Shown here: piece after piece, positions 8,042 to 16,027 of the stretch | How the letters are laid out: every line of letters begins with the position of its first letter | Numbering within the stretch: the stretch's first letter is position 1 | DNA from: a virus | Virus record (IMG/VR): IMGVR_UViG_3300043419_000606 | Span: 1 to 31,458 of that record | Direction: 5' to 3' (one strand) | DNA length: 31,458 nucleotides | Notes under the pieces: model-generated | Database searches by the model: none | What the model was told of the DNA's origin: nothing | The model's input: the letters and a program-made list of their open reading frames with translations, nothing else | Program-made: the position numbers and the translations under genes

Positions 8042-10224
8042 AATTCGTTTAAGAGTTCCATATCACTCTCTCCGGTTGTTAAGTTAGTAGTAATTTTATT
8101 TATTCTAAAAAGACGATCTACAATTTTAAACCTATCATTTAATTTATAATTTAAAAGTATTGACAAAGGTAAAATCGCTTTGATTTTTGTCAGTCTATTT
8201 TTAGGATTGAAAACTTGCAAAATGTAATCCTGATAATATTTTAAAAACAAAGTGTCTGTAAATTCATTTGTGGCAGTCCACTCATTTATCTCAGCCTTGA
8301 AATTAATATTTGACTTACTTACGGCCGGATCAAAACTTCGAGAATTTGACGGCGCAATATAGGACGTGATATTTTCGTGACTTGACGTTGTCGGCCTCCA
8401 TGAAAAATTAGAAACTCCGGTTACTAATATCGGATAAAATAAAAGAGGTTTCCCTAAGGCCGCCTCGTAGTTTCCAGTCGCGGAATTAAAGTTGTCGTTT
8501 GCGGAATATCCCCACTGAATATTCAAAGGAGTTGTCGGTGCGTTTACGTCGAATAGCCTCTCATATTTAAAGTGAGAAAACGGAAGAGTCACTTTGTAAA
8601 TACCGCCCTCAATTTCCGGTAACTCGTTATAAATCTCCTTAGCCCAATCGTAGTTGAATTGCTGAGCGTGTTTTAACGCGAGTAAAGTTTTTGTGTCTTC
8701 AAAACCAAACTCAATCTGTTTAAATGGTAAGGCAACGTTCACGGTATTGCTGTCAACTTTTATGTATTCGGTTATGTCGTAAACGTCTCCGGTATTATAA
8801 AAATCGTTTAAAGTTTTGACAACTGTAATTCCATTTTCAAAGTAAGCCGTTAAATTAAACATTTTAAAAATACCGCTTAAAAAATCGATAACTTTTATCT
8901 CCGGAATTTGTTGAGCAATATCAAAAGTGAAAGTATTATTCGTGTTAAAAACCGTCGCGTTATATGTATCGTATTCAACCGGAAGAGACAAATCTCCGTC
9001 CGGATAATATCCAATATTTAACTCAATATTATCTATAGTGATAACGCTTTGACTTTGAATAAAAAATGTATAATTCGCAACGTCAAAATAAATTCCATTT
9101 GTCGCGAAAAATAAAACTTCGTTTCCGTTTAAAGTATTACTTTGATAATACAAAGCTCCATTTCTAAAAATACTAAATTTGTAGTCAGTAGTTGAGGCCG
9201 TTGTTATTTCAACATTACTTGCCGCTCTTCCATAATCACTAAATACATTTAAATTATTGGTACTGGTAAACTCAGATTTTAAACCGCTACCGCTCCACGT
9301 ATTAATTAACTCGGGAGGTAAAATTCCACCCTCAGCTCCTTGAACTCCTCCTTTACTTCTGTGTAACCACATAAATAAATTATAATAGTCTAAATTGGTA
9401 CTATTAAAAAAGTCATTACTAAAAGTTAACCCGTATTGAACGCCAATCGCTTTGATAATTGCATCCAAACGAATAGCATATTTTAAGTCATTCCACAAAA
9501 GGCCGTGATTGTGTCCTCCTCCACTTTGATAATATAAATTATGAGCGTCCTCAGCGTGTCCGCTTGAGCTATCATAAAAATATCGGTTTGTGTGCGAGAT
9601 AAAAGGCGCGATTACATCGTTTGTCGCTGGGTTGGCTTGGAATTTAGTCTTAACCGTAGTATTATTATAAGCCAAATTATATTGAGACAAAGGCAAAGCG
9701 TTCAATTTATCCTCTCCGATTTTGTCTTTTAGGTTAACAGTATCGCCGTAATATGTAATTTTATAGGCGTAAGGCTGGTTATTTTTCATTTCAACGCCCT
9801 CAAGTTTGACCTTTCCGCTGTTAAATCGGTTGGCATCAATCTCAATATAGGCGTTTATCTTAATTCTCGCATCAAAACCTCCGTCAATATCGTAATTATA
9901 ATAATGTTTAAAGAGTCTATTATTCTCATCGGTTGCCGGAATTGAGAAACTTTTAGTAAAATTCGTAAAAATTAGACTTATATCTTTGACGTCCTGGATC
10001 ACTTGAGTGATTGAGATAGTCTCATCGTTGAATAAATCCGTCCTTTGGTATTGATTGCCAACGCCAAACACTCCCCCCAAAGAATGAAGTTGAGTATTTA
10101 AGCAATTATAATTCTCAAAAGTCCCTCCATTAGCTCTAACTCTGTCAATAAATGAATTGATATAGCCTTGAGTTTGGTCGATTAAAGCGTTAGTCTCTAA
10201 AAATAAAGCTAAATTTAAAATCAT
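8038..10224 (-). CDS. Large tail/baseplate protein
   Basis: A 728-residue, Asn/Tyr/Phe-rich, mainly beta protein. The N-terminal residues 22-49 (INSFIDRVRANGGTFENYNC, then a CL-x-x-x-L pattern) match the same positions of the 52-residue protein upstream of the fibre gene. The C-terminus (LNYKLNDRFKIVDRLFRINK) has the look of baseplate or tail-associated proteins that follow Dit in Bacteroidota phages. It overlaps the 368-residue gene by 4 bases (ATGA). A tail-tip or receptor-recognition role is plausible but unproven. Confidence 0.7.
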   Translation of the reverse strand: MILNLALFLETNALIDQTQGYINSFIDRVRANGGTFENYNCLNTQLHSLGGVFGVGNQYQRTDLFNDETISITQVIQDVKDISLIFTNFTKSFSIPATDENNRLFKHYYNYDIDGGFDARIKINAYIEIDANRFNSGKVKLEGVEMKNNQPYAYKITYYGDTVNLKDKIGEDKLNALPLSQYNLAYNNTTVKTKFQANPATNDVIAPFISHTNRYFYDSSSGHAEDAHNLYYQSGGGHNHGLLWNDLKYAIRLDAIIKAIGVQYGLTFSNDFFNSTNLDYYNLFMWLHRSKGGVQGAEGGILPPELINTWSGSGLKSEFTSTNNLNVFSDYGRAASNVEITTASTTDYKFSIFRNGALYYQSNTLNGNEVLFFATNGIYFDVANYTFFIQSQSVITIDNIELNIGYYPDGDLSLPVEYDTYNATVFNTNNTFTFDIAQQIPEIKVIDFLSGIFKMFNLTAYFENGITVVKTLNDFYNTGDVYDITEYIKVDSNTVNVALPFKQIEFGFEDTKTLLALKHAQQFNYDWAKEIYNELPEIEGGIYKVTLPFSHFKYERLFDVNAPTTPLNIQWGYSANDNFNSATGNYEAALGKPLLFYPILVTGVSNFSWRPTTSSHENITSYIAPSNSRSFDPAVSKSNINFKAEINEWTATNEFTDTLFLKYYQDYILQVFNPKNRLTKIKAILPLSILLNYKLNDRFKIVDRLFRINKITTNLTTGESDMELLNEL

Positions 10225-11327
10225 ATTACGTCATTAATTAAATTGAAATTATATTGAAACTCCATTGTGTAATTAATCATTCTATTTTTTAGCTTGGTTT
10301 TTAATTCAGAGCTTTGAGTTTTTAAATTGGCCGGTTTGCGGTCTAATAAAATCGTCTCGCTTAAAAGTAAGTCCGTTATCAATTCGCTATAATTCTCGTC
10401 AACCCAACCCGTGTTTAAAATAACGTTTTGACTACCTTGAATATTAAACGATTTGCTTTGACCTCTAAGTGGATTATAATCGACTTCTTTTGGCATCAAT
10501 TTATATTCGTCGCTTTTAGCTGTGACGGTATTGGTTTGAGCTTTGTAAAATGTTAGTGTCTGCCAACCTCCGTGACGATTAATAAAGTCACAAAGTACCG
10601 GCGTATATTTTGGCTCGCAAATTGGGTAAGTATTGAAACTGTTTACAATTGGACTTTCGCCCTCAGGACTAAAAGATATTTCGACATTGCAACCATTAAT
10701 AAAATCAGGATCAACTTTCGCCAAAGATATTGGAATTTTAAAAAGATAAATTCCAGTCATATCGTCATAAGTAAAAGTAAAATCGTAAGAAGTTCCGTCA
10801 ATTCGAGAATAAATAACCTCCAAAACATCCGCGTCACTTTGAAAATCTACTAAGACGTTTAAATATTGGATTGTGTCCTCAGGATAAGTGCTTTGTATTT
10901 GATAGTTATTTTTTATATCAGGATTGAATAGCAATTTTACAAGTGTATTTTCTGCATATTGTATTCCGTCAATATAATTGGTAAAACCATTAACGCCAAC
11001 GTAAGTATTTGTATCCAATAATGTATAAACTCCGGCGTTATCCCAATAGCGTTTAACTTTAAATAAAGCATAATTTTCTTGGTAATCAAAACCGACAGCG
11101 TTAGTGTATTGAGGTGCAATATTATCGACGTACTCTTTAACAAAATTTGATACGTTATAAGACGTTAATCTTTGATTTGTCGTTGGAATTGGTTTGCTTA
11201 GTGTGTATGTCGGAGTGGTTGGCTCTGTGTCTCCATTACGCCAAATGAAAACTTCAATCTTTGATCCCAACTGAGTCGGCTCATTGACTTGAATTATAAA
11301 CGGACTTCTTATTTCAACTACTTTCAT
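10221..11327 (-). CDS. Tail protein, possibly distal tail (Dit-like)
   Basis: A 368-residue, mostly beta protein starting MKVVEIRSPFIIQVNEPTQL. It lies directly after the tail completion genes and before the 728-residue tail protein, with back-to-back starts and stops. Position and beta-rich makeup suit a distal tail or baseplate hub component. I cannot identify a diagnostic motif, so the call is only 'tail protein'. Confidence 0.65.
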   Translation of the reverse strand: MKVVEIRSPFIIQVNEPTQLGSKIEVFIWRNGDTEPTTPTYTLSKPIPTTNQRLTSYNVSNFVKEYVDNIAPQYTNAVGFDYQENYALFKVKRYWDNAGVYTLLDTNTYVGVNGFTNYIDGIQYAENTLVKLLFNPDIKNNYQIQSTYPEDTIQYLNVLVDFQSDADVLEVIYSRIDGTSYDFTFTYDDMTGIYLFKIPISLAKVDPDFINGCNVEISFSPEGESPIVNSFNTYPICEPKYTPVLCDFINRHGGWQTLTFYKAQTNTVTAKSDEYKLMPKEVDYNPLRGQSKSFNIQGSQNVILNTGWVDENYSELITDLLLSETILLDRKPANLKTQSSELKTKLKNRMINYTMEFQYNFNLINDVI

Positions 11328-11852
11328 TTATAAATTATCTTTTAGTGTAAATTTTAAAAACGACTCCAAATCCAAGCCGTATTTTTCAACTATATTATTA
11401 TCAAAATCTTTATACTCTAAGTCAAACGCATTCCTAAAAAACCGAGTCTCAAAAGTTCCCGTTCTATTTATCGAGTTCGTTATTGAGGTAACCATTAATT
11501 TACGATTTGCAAATTGACCTTCAGCGCCTCTCACCCCTTGAATGCCTTTTCTAATTACCCACTTATCAATCGCAGCCCTTGAGGCGTTTGCTTTATATGG
11601 AGAGTTCGGAGCTTTTGCACTTGACTCACTCCCTTTCGTTCCAAAGTCCAACTCTTTCCAATAACTCTCAGCGTAAAAGTCAAACTCAATAGAATTTTTA
11701 TTCTCTTTGGCTTTGTAGTCTAACGACTTCGATAATTGGCCGGATGCGTTATGCGTTCCGTAACGTCCTCCGGTTTTTAAATTTTGTCTCGCTCTCTCAA
11801 CTACGGACGCACCGAACTCGTTGAGCGCTTGCTGTACAAATTTAGTCTCCAA
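11328..11852 (-). CDS. HK97 gp10-like tail completion protein
   Basis: A 174-residue protein with the pattern of the HK97 gp10/neck family: an N-terminal helix with Val-Val-Glu-Arg-Ala-Arg, then GRYGTHNASGQLSKSLDYKA (the usual G-x-L-x-x-S-I/L segment), a YWKELDFGTKG strand and an NRKLMVTSI helix. Such proteins sit at the head-tail joint. It overlaps the preceding 154-residue gene by 11 bases and abuts the next gene, consistent with a single tail operon. Confidence 0.75.
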   Translation of the reverse strand: METKFVQQALNEFGASVVERARQNLKTGGRYGTHNASGQLSKSLDYKAKENKNSIEFDFYAESYWKELDFGTKGSESSAKAPNSPYKANASRAAIDKWVIRKGIQGVRGAEGQFANRKLMVTSITNSINRTGTFETRFFRNAFDLEYKDFDNNIVEKYGLDLESFLKFTLKDNL

Positions 11853-12306
11853 AATCGCAAACAGTAAAGTCGTTATTCGGAACGCTTATTTCAATATCAC
11901 ATTTCCAACCGTCAAGCGCATTCGTAAAAGCTAATAAAATTGGTTGCAAAGTTGGATCGTTTTGAAGTTCAATATCTTCGTCACTTCTTTGCAATCTCAT
12001 TTGAGTAATCATATAATTGAGGATTGCGTGACAAGTGTTGAGGTTGTCGAGTTCGTTGTCGTTCCCTAAAAATTTATCGGTTACATTTATCTTTGAAATA
12101 TTACGAATATCGACAACAGCAATTTCGAAAGTAAAATTGACAACTCCGTTATTAATCGAAGAGCTGAGGATATTAATATGAGCAAGCGGAAAAATATTTT
12201 TTTTAACATTGTCGATTATGTCTGTGCCGTGAGTAATTGTATTTAAAAGTGGCGCGTTTTCCAACGTACTCTTAATATATGCTATGGCCTGGTAAAATGC
12301 TCTCAT
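11842..12306 (-). CDS. Candidate tail terminator/completion protein
   Basis: A 154-residue protein of mixed alpha/beta pattern, beginning MRAFYQAIAYIKSTLENAPL and with a C-terminal DGWKCDIEISVPNNDFTVCD strand. Its size, its position next to the gp10-like gene and its N-terminal helix followed by an edge strand are typical of tail terminator proteins. It overlaps the end of the frameshifted chaperone ORF by 4 bases. The assignment is by context. Confidence 0.6.
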   Translation of the reverse strand: MRAFYQAIAYIKSTLENAPLLNTITHGTDIIDNVKKNIFPLAHINILSSSINNGVVNFTFEIAVVDIRNISKINVTDKFLGNDNELDNLNTCHAILNYMITQMRLQRSDEDIELQNDPTLQPILLAFTNALDGWKCDIEISVPNNDFTVCDFGD

Positions 12307-13048
12307 TTTTTAAAGTGATTTTTAATTTGTTTTGCCTCTTCTTTGCTTTCGTCGATTAAGTAAGATAATAACGTGAGTGACTCGTGAAGAGGCTCGTTTC
12401 CAACTTCTCGAGGCTTGAGTCCAAGTTCTCGTGAAAGTCTAACAAATGATTGATACCAACCCCAGCGCTCCCCAAAACCTCCTCGAGAGATTTCCCCTCC
12501 CTCATCGATTTGCTCTCCAAATGCGATAGGATATTGTTCAATAATTCCTTGCTTAAATTCCAAAAAAAAAGTATTGCTCCGGTTACAACGTCCATTCTCA
12601 CGTCCTTAAATAATTCCGCTTTGCTTTCGTCTCCGTCGTATTCCTCAATTTGATAAAATGGCGTTACCTTTTTAGTAATTGGACGATATAAAACCGACAT
12701 CAATAAAGCCAAGTTCTCATCGCTACCGAGTAACGAGTCAATCGTTGCGTGTTCTCCGAGTGTAATCTTATCTAAGTTTGGAATAAATCCGTACTCAACG
12801 CCGTCCATTTTAAACGTCTTAACTCTCTCGGGTTTTTGATCCAACACCTTAGCTAAATTTTCGACTATTTCTGCAAAATCGTTAACGGGTATTTTCATAA
12901 CATCGGCCACGCTGAGGTTACAAAATATCGCAACCATTTGAATGCAAACAAAAGTCTCATCGTCTTGGTTGTCTTTTAATACTTTTAAATATCTCAAATA
13001 TTGAGACAATTTAATCTCCTTTAAATCCGTTGGAATTACTACTCTCAT
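12303..13048 (-). CDS. Tail assembly chaperone, long (-1 frameshift) form
   Basis: Predicted 248-residue product of a programmed -1 frameshift at the T9 run 12562-12570. The ribosome would read 162 codons of the short form (through ILFF), slip back one base and continue 86 codons as LEFKQGII, with GGFGERWGWYQS and LSYLIDESKEEAKQIKNHFK further on. The downstream frame has the GWYQS-x-x-x-L segment that I associate with the C-terminal half of chaperones in Bacteroidota phages. This is the equivalent of lambda gpGT, which recruits tail tube subunits to the tape measure. The downstream frame has no ATG, only TTG. If the T run were one base longer, the two would be a single ORF. Confidence 0.7.
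12356..13048 (-). CDS. Tail assembly chaperone, short (gpG-like) form
   Basis: A 230-residue protein starting MRVVIPTDLKEIKLSQYLRY, predicted helical, equivalent in role to lambda gpG. It is the zero-frame product of the chaperone locus, and its last 68 residues overlap the -1 frame for about 207 bases. It follows TerL and a copy of the late motif and is the first gene of the tail operon. Frame and length are clear; the chaperone role comes from the frameshift design and from placement before tail genes. Confidence 0.75.
   Translation of the reverse strand: MRVVIPTDLKEIKLSQYLRYLKVLKDNQDDETFVCIQMVAIFCNLSVADVMKIPVNDFAEIVENLAKVLDQKPERVKTFKMDGVEYGFIPNLDKITLGEHATIDSLLGSDENLALLMSVLYRPITKKVTPFYQIEEYDGDESKAELFKDVRMDVVTGAILFFWNLSKELLNNILSHLESKSMREGKSLEEVLGSAGVGINHLLDFHENLDSSLEKLETSLFTSHSRYYLT
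12561..12571 (-). other. Slippery sequence for -1 frameshifting
   Basis: The minus strand reads C, nine T, then GG, in the frame CTT TTT TTT TGG. Slipping back one base leaves perfect codon-anticodon pairing on TTT. Both frames are open over this point for a long distance. Homopolymer runs are also where sequencing indels occur, so the length of this run should be confirmed. Confidence 0.65.
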
Positions 13049-13079
13049 ATATATATAACTAAAAAATGTCGTTTTGTTT
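13046..13079 (-). promoter_or_regulatory. Candidate late promoter, copy B
   Basis: The minus strand reads ACAAAACG, a T-rich stretch, then AGTTATATATATATG, with the final ATG being the start codon of the chaperone gene. Box sequences and spacing match copy A exactly. It heads the tail operon. Confidence 0.55.
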
Positions 13080-13086
13080 ATTAATT

Positions 13087-14250
13087 TTACGTAATTATTA
13101 CGCGTCTCGATTTGTTTATTGCCAGGCTCATCATTGCGAAGTAACGTAAGGCGTCGATTGCGTGGTTAAATTCGTCGATTGGCCGGTTGAGTTTTTTGCC
13201 GGTTTTGTCAACGTCCCAGCTATAACTCCTCAACTCTTTTATTAAATTGGTGCTTGACTTAGTAACTAAGATTTCTTTTTGCTGCAATACCGAAATACCG
13301 TAATTGATTGAGTCAGCTCCTTTGACAACGGGTTTAATATTGTAACCGGCGCGTCTTATCTCTTCAATTGACTTCGGCTCGGCTGAGTCCGCCCAAATTG
13401 GAGCGGTGCGTTCCTGTTTCATTAGTCGAATGATATCGGAGTTTAAAAGTGAGGTGCTATAAATTAACTCGTCAACGATTATTTTACCGTTGTAATCATA
13501 AACAGCAATGTGAGCGGTCGGGTCGTTACTATAACCAAAATCGAGTCCACTTCCTAAGAATTTAGCCTCAGTTGGTATTGTGTCGATTGTCTCCCAATTT
13601 TGGAATATCACTCCCTCAAGTGAGCCGAGTTGACCGAGTCCGTAAACGTTCCACCAGTTCGCCCAATAGGTTGAGGTACTCGCTTTGTCTTTTGCTTTCT
13701 CAATTTCTTTGACGATTGCCGGATCGAGTGCCTCGTTATCTTTGTAGGTTAATATTACAAAGTCGGAGTCCTCATCGTTTAATAGTTCCGTTTGCACCCA
13801 AAACTCATTTGTTGGATTGTAGTCAAGGTATATGAATTTTTTAGTACGGACGGCTAATTGCTGGTAACTTTCAAAGTCGATATTATTGCACTCGTTTACG
13901 AATAGAATATCACGTCTCGCTCCTCGTAATTTATCCGGTTGGTCAACGCTAAAAAATTCAATATAGGAATTATTTGAGAATGTATATTTAAGTGACGACC
14001 GATTGAAATTTGCGTCTCGATAGTTGTCAGTTAGGAGCATTATTTTTTGGAAGTCTTTTAAAGCTCCACGTTTCAAATGAGGGATTGACTCACTAACTAT
14101 TGAAATCTCTGAAAAGGGATTTTGAATAGCGTAAGTAATAAGCAAAGGCAATATCGAAAACGTTTTGGAACTACTCGTCCCACCTTGCACAATCCTAACT
14201 CGTTTTCTTAGTTTGGCGATTTTACTCTGAGCCGTCGTTTTCTGGAACAT
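13087..14250 (-). CDS. terL: Terminase large subunit
   Basis: A 387-residue packaging motor. The N-terminal ATPase has a deviant Walker A at 22-30 (QGGTSSSKT) and a Walker B at 115-120 (ILFVNE) with the catalytic Glu120. The C-terminal nuclease has the expected acidic residues: Asp237 in GLDFGYSNDP, Asp288 in WADSAEPKS, and Asp366 in DEFNHAIDALRY. It cuts and pumps genome DNA into the prohead at the portal. It starts 29 bases inside the small subunit gene. The length is slightly shorter than many terminases, but all core motifs are present. Confidence 0.93.
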   Translation of the reverse strand: MFQKTTAQSKIAKLRKRVRIVQGGTSSSKTFSILPLLITYAIQNPFSEISIVSESIPHLKRGALKDFQKIMLLTDNYRDANFNRSSLKYTFSNNSYIEFFSVDQPDKLRGARRDILFVNECNNIDFESYQQLAVRTKKFIYLDYNPTNEFWVQTELLNDEDSDFVILTYKDNEALDPAIVKEIEKAKDKASTSTYWANWWNVYGLGQLGSLEGVIFQNWETIDTIPTEAKFLGSGLDFGYSNDPTAHIAVYDYNGKIIVDELIYSTSLLNSDIIRLMKQERTAPIWADSAEPKSIEEIRRAGYNIKPVVKGADSINYGISVLQQKEILVTKSSTNLIKELRSYSWDVDKTGKKLNRPIDEFNHAIDALRYFAMMSLAINKSRRVIIT

Positions 14251-14545
14251 CCAAATCGAGTGAATTAAAAATCGGTTTCTCTATATTTAAATTCATTTCC
14301 GTTTCCACTTTTTTAGGCACGAAATATTGAGCGTACTTTGCAAATAGCTCCAAATATTTATATGGATCTTTGTCTAAGACATCGGCAAAGGCTTGGTGTA
14401 TGTTTGGCACTTGAGCCTCCAACGTTTGAACGAATAAAGCTCTCGCCTCAGAAACCAATTTAGTCTCTGCGCCTTTCGGTTTTAATCCTCCGTGACCTTT
14501 TTTAAGTCTTCCGTTCTCGTCTCTTTTGCTTTCCATAACTGACAA
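14222..14545 (-). CDS. terS: Candidate terminase small subunit
   Basis: A 107-residue protein overlapping TerL by 29 bases. The N-terminus (ENGRLKKGHGGLKPKGAETK) is basic and Gly-rich. A central helical part follows, with IHQAFADVLDKDPYKYLELF and KYAQYFVPKK, and an acidic tail. The KGHGG-KPKGA start and the 'FAKYAQYFVPKK' helix are typical of small subunits in these phages. It would recognise the packaging site and regulate TerL. I see no separate HTH. Confidence 0.75.
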   Translation of the reverse strand: MSVMESKRDENGRLKKGHGGLKPKGAETKLVSEARALFVQTLEAQVPNIHQAFADVLDKDPYKYLELFAKYAQYFVPKKVETEMNLNIEKPIFNSLDLDVPENDGSE

Positions 14546-14549
14546 TAAT

Positions 14550-14765
14550 TTATTGTATCTGATATTTACCTAAAATTACCTCGTTATTAGTCAAAAACCT
14601 CGATGCAAACAATTTAAATCCCTTGTGAGACTTCTTTTTTAATAAATCATATAAGTTACTCGGCATCCAAATTTCGTTCACTGAGAGGTCTGCTGGTGCG
14701 TTTTCGATTATAGCGTCCAAAAATTCGTAAAATTCGGCTTGTTGTTGTTTTCTAGTTACTTTCAA
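14550..14765 (-). CDS. Hypothetical protein before the terminase genes (start uncertain)
   Basis: A small helical protein rich in Lys, Glu and Leu (for example QQQAEFYEFLDAIIENAPAD). An ATG at 14867 would give 105 residues but overlap the previous gene by 116 bases. The TTG at 14765 gives 71 residues with a 14-base overlap, more like its neighbours, so I use it. The 34 residues before it look like an out-of-frame reading of the Cys-rich gene. Function unknown. Confidence 0.55.
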   Translation of the reverse strand: MKVTRKQQQAEFYEFLDAIIENAPADLSVNEIWMPSNLYDLLKKKSHKGFKLFASRFLTNNEVILGKYQIQ

Positions 14766-15129
14766 AACTGTATAATTTAAATAAGTCTTTGATAATCGTT
14801 TCGTGAACTTTGGAGCAATTCGGACAATTTGAGTTATCAATCCCAAAATAGTACTTATAAAGTCCATTTAAATAGTCAACGTCTTCAAAAACTAACTCAG
14901 TTCGTCTTCCGTCGATTATCCTTTGACCTTTTACGTCTAAAAATATTTTAAAATGATCCTTATCGTTTGGAGTCATTTCCGATTTTACCTTTTTAAAGTT
15001 AAAAAGTCGGTTTAAAGAGAATTGTCTGTCTTTGCAATCGTCGCAAGGCTCAACTCCTATCGCTGAGGTTACCGCAGCAACTACGTCGCCCAATCCTTGA
15101 ATTTCTTTTTTAGTTTTTCTTTTTGCCAT
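14752..15129 (-). CDS. Zinc-ribbon-like conserved phage protein
   Basis: A 125-residue protein with an N-terminal basic stretch followed by GLGDVVAAVTSAIGV, then CDDC (Cys54 and Cys57) and, near the C-terminus, CPNC. The two CxxC pairs could bind one zinc ion. I recognise the GLGDVV-x-x-VT-x-A-x-G start as a recurrent phage protein of Bacteroidota, but no role is known to me. It starts at the last base of the 67-residue gene and lies just upstream of terminase. Confidence 0.7.
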   Translation of the reverse strand: MAKRKTKKEIQGLGDVVAAVTSAIGVEPCDDCKDRQFSLNRLFNFKKVKSEMTPNDKDHFKIFLDVKGQRIIDGRRTELVFEDVDYLNGLYKYYFGIDNSNCPNCSKVHETIIKDLFKLYSFESN

Positions 15130-15332
15130 TATATTAATTGCGTTAAAATATTAATATCTCTTGAAAATTCTATATCGTAATGGCTTGTCTCACTTGTATT
15201 ATTACTTAAATAATAAACGTATGTATAAGGCCTTTGTAAAATACCTGTTATTTGTCGAGGTATTTGCTCTTTGTCAGTAATAAGAAATACAATATCTCCA
15301 ATATTATATTTTTCAATCTTTTTTTCTCCCAT
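15129..15332 (-). CDS. Small hypothetical protein
   Basis: A 67-residue protein (MGEKKIEKYNIGDIVFLITD and a later YVYYLSNNTSETSHYDIEF) with a beta-barrel-like pattern resembling small KOW/Tudor-like or Bacteroidota 'NIGDIV-x-L' phage proteins. It overlaps the sigma-like gene by 20 bases, placing it in the same operon. No enzyme motif. Confidence 0.7.
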   Translation of the reverse strand: MGEKKIEKYNIGDIVFLITDKEQIPRQITGILQRPYTYVYYLSNNTSETSHYDIEFSRDINILTQLI

Positions 15333-15741
15333 TTAGTTTAATTTTTACCATTTTATTAACTCGGTGAATAGTTTGAATGTGTATTCCGGTTTGTCTTGAG
15401 AGTTCACGTTGACCGTGAAGTGTTGAGAGTTCAAAAAGAGTCCTCTCGTACCAAGTCAAGTCCTTTGAAAGTTCCTTGTAATCAATCCCCTCGTTATATT
15501 CCTCGTCTTCGACTTCAAATTTACTAAAATCGTCGATTAAAATATCATTATTTTTAAGAGAGTCATAAAATAATGATCTCAAAGTTACGAAAATATATCC
15601 GTCCGAGACAGGAATAGTCTTCTCTGATAATTTAATATACATATTTTGCACCAACTCGTCTGCTAAGTCCTTGCATTTACAAATTTGTAAAGCCATTTTC
15701 CGCCACTGAGCGTCTTTTTTAGCGAGTTCGTGGATTATCAC
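15313..15741 (-). CDS. Sigma-70-like factor
   Basis: A 142-residue protein with a short sigma-2-like region (residues ~20-55: CKDLADELVQNMYIKLSE and YIFVTLRSLFYDSLKNN) and a sigma-4-like C-terminal HTH (residues ~95-140: DLTWYERTLFELSTLHGQRE, then LSRQTGIHIQTIHRVNKMVK). This is the layout of ECF sigma factors. It likely redirects host RNA polymerase to phage late promoters, so the ACAAAA-N10-GTTATA motif is a natural candidate target. It lies upstream of the packaging and virion genes. The HTH is the clearest part; sigma activity is inferred. Confidence 0.75.
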   Translation of the reverse strand: MIIHELAKKDAQWRKMALQICKCKDLADELVQNMYIKLSEKTIPVSDGYIFVTLRSLFYDSLKNNDILIDDFSKFEVEDEEYNEGIDYKELSKDLTWYERTLFELSTLHGQRELSRQTGIHIQTIHRVNKMVKIKLNGRKKD

Positions 15742-15971
15742 AATCGCATAGGATTAAAAAACTCACTTAAAAAATGTAAAACGTGAGTTTCATTTTCAAT
15801 ATAATAGGCCGTTCCTCGAATAATTAACACAATTTCCTCCGGAGACTCAATCCAAAACCCGTCAATACTATCGACGTTGACTCTAAAATCGACAAATGAG
15901 CCATTGAGACCGAGATTGTCGTCTTCTTGCTCTAACCACATTTGAGTCGATATCGTGTAAGGTTTAATCAT
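15738..15971 (-). CDS. Hypothetical protein upstream of the sigma-like gene
   Basis: A 77-residue, acidic, mixed beta protein (MIKPYTISTQMWLEQEDDNL). Its C-terminus overlaps the sigma-like gene by 4 bases (ATGA), suggesting coupled translation. It starts four bases downstream of a TATATTTG box and 20 bases after late motif copy D. No recognised domain. Confidence 0.7.
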   Translation of the reverse strand: MIKPYTISTQMWLEQEDDNLGLNGSFVDFRVNVDSIDGFWIESPEEIVLIIRGTAYYIENETHVLHFLSEFFNPMRL

Positions 15972-15975
15972 TTGA

Positions 15976-16027
15976 CAAATATACTAATTATATTAATATA
16001 ACGGTAAAAAGTCATTTTGTAACAAAT
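15976..16027 (-). promoter_or_regulatory. Promoter region: late motif copy D and TAnnTTTG box
   Basis: Minus strand: ACAAAAT, ten bases, then CGTTATATTAATAT (about 15990-16026), followed by a host-type TATATTTG box at 15976-15983. Here no ATG directly follows the first motif, which supports a promoter role and not merely a start-codon context. The region would drive the 77-residue and sigma-like genes and, by read-through, terminase. Confidence 0.5.

Noticed and set aside
10937-11143. Minus-strand ORF of 68 codons inside the 368-residue tail gene
   Set aside because: Fully contained in another frame of a supported gene; Leu/Ile/Thr-rich shadow.
14766-14867. N-terminal 34 residues of the 105-residue version of the gene before TerS
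   Set aside because: Would overlap the Cys-rich gene by 116 bases, unlike its neighbours; a TTG at 14765 gives a better fit. Not excluded with certainty.
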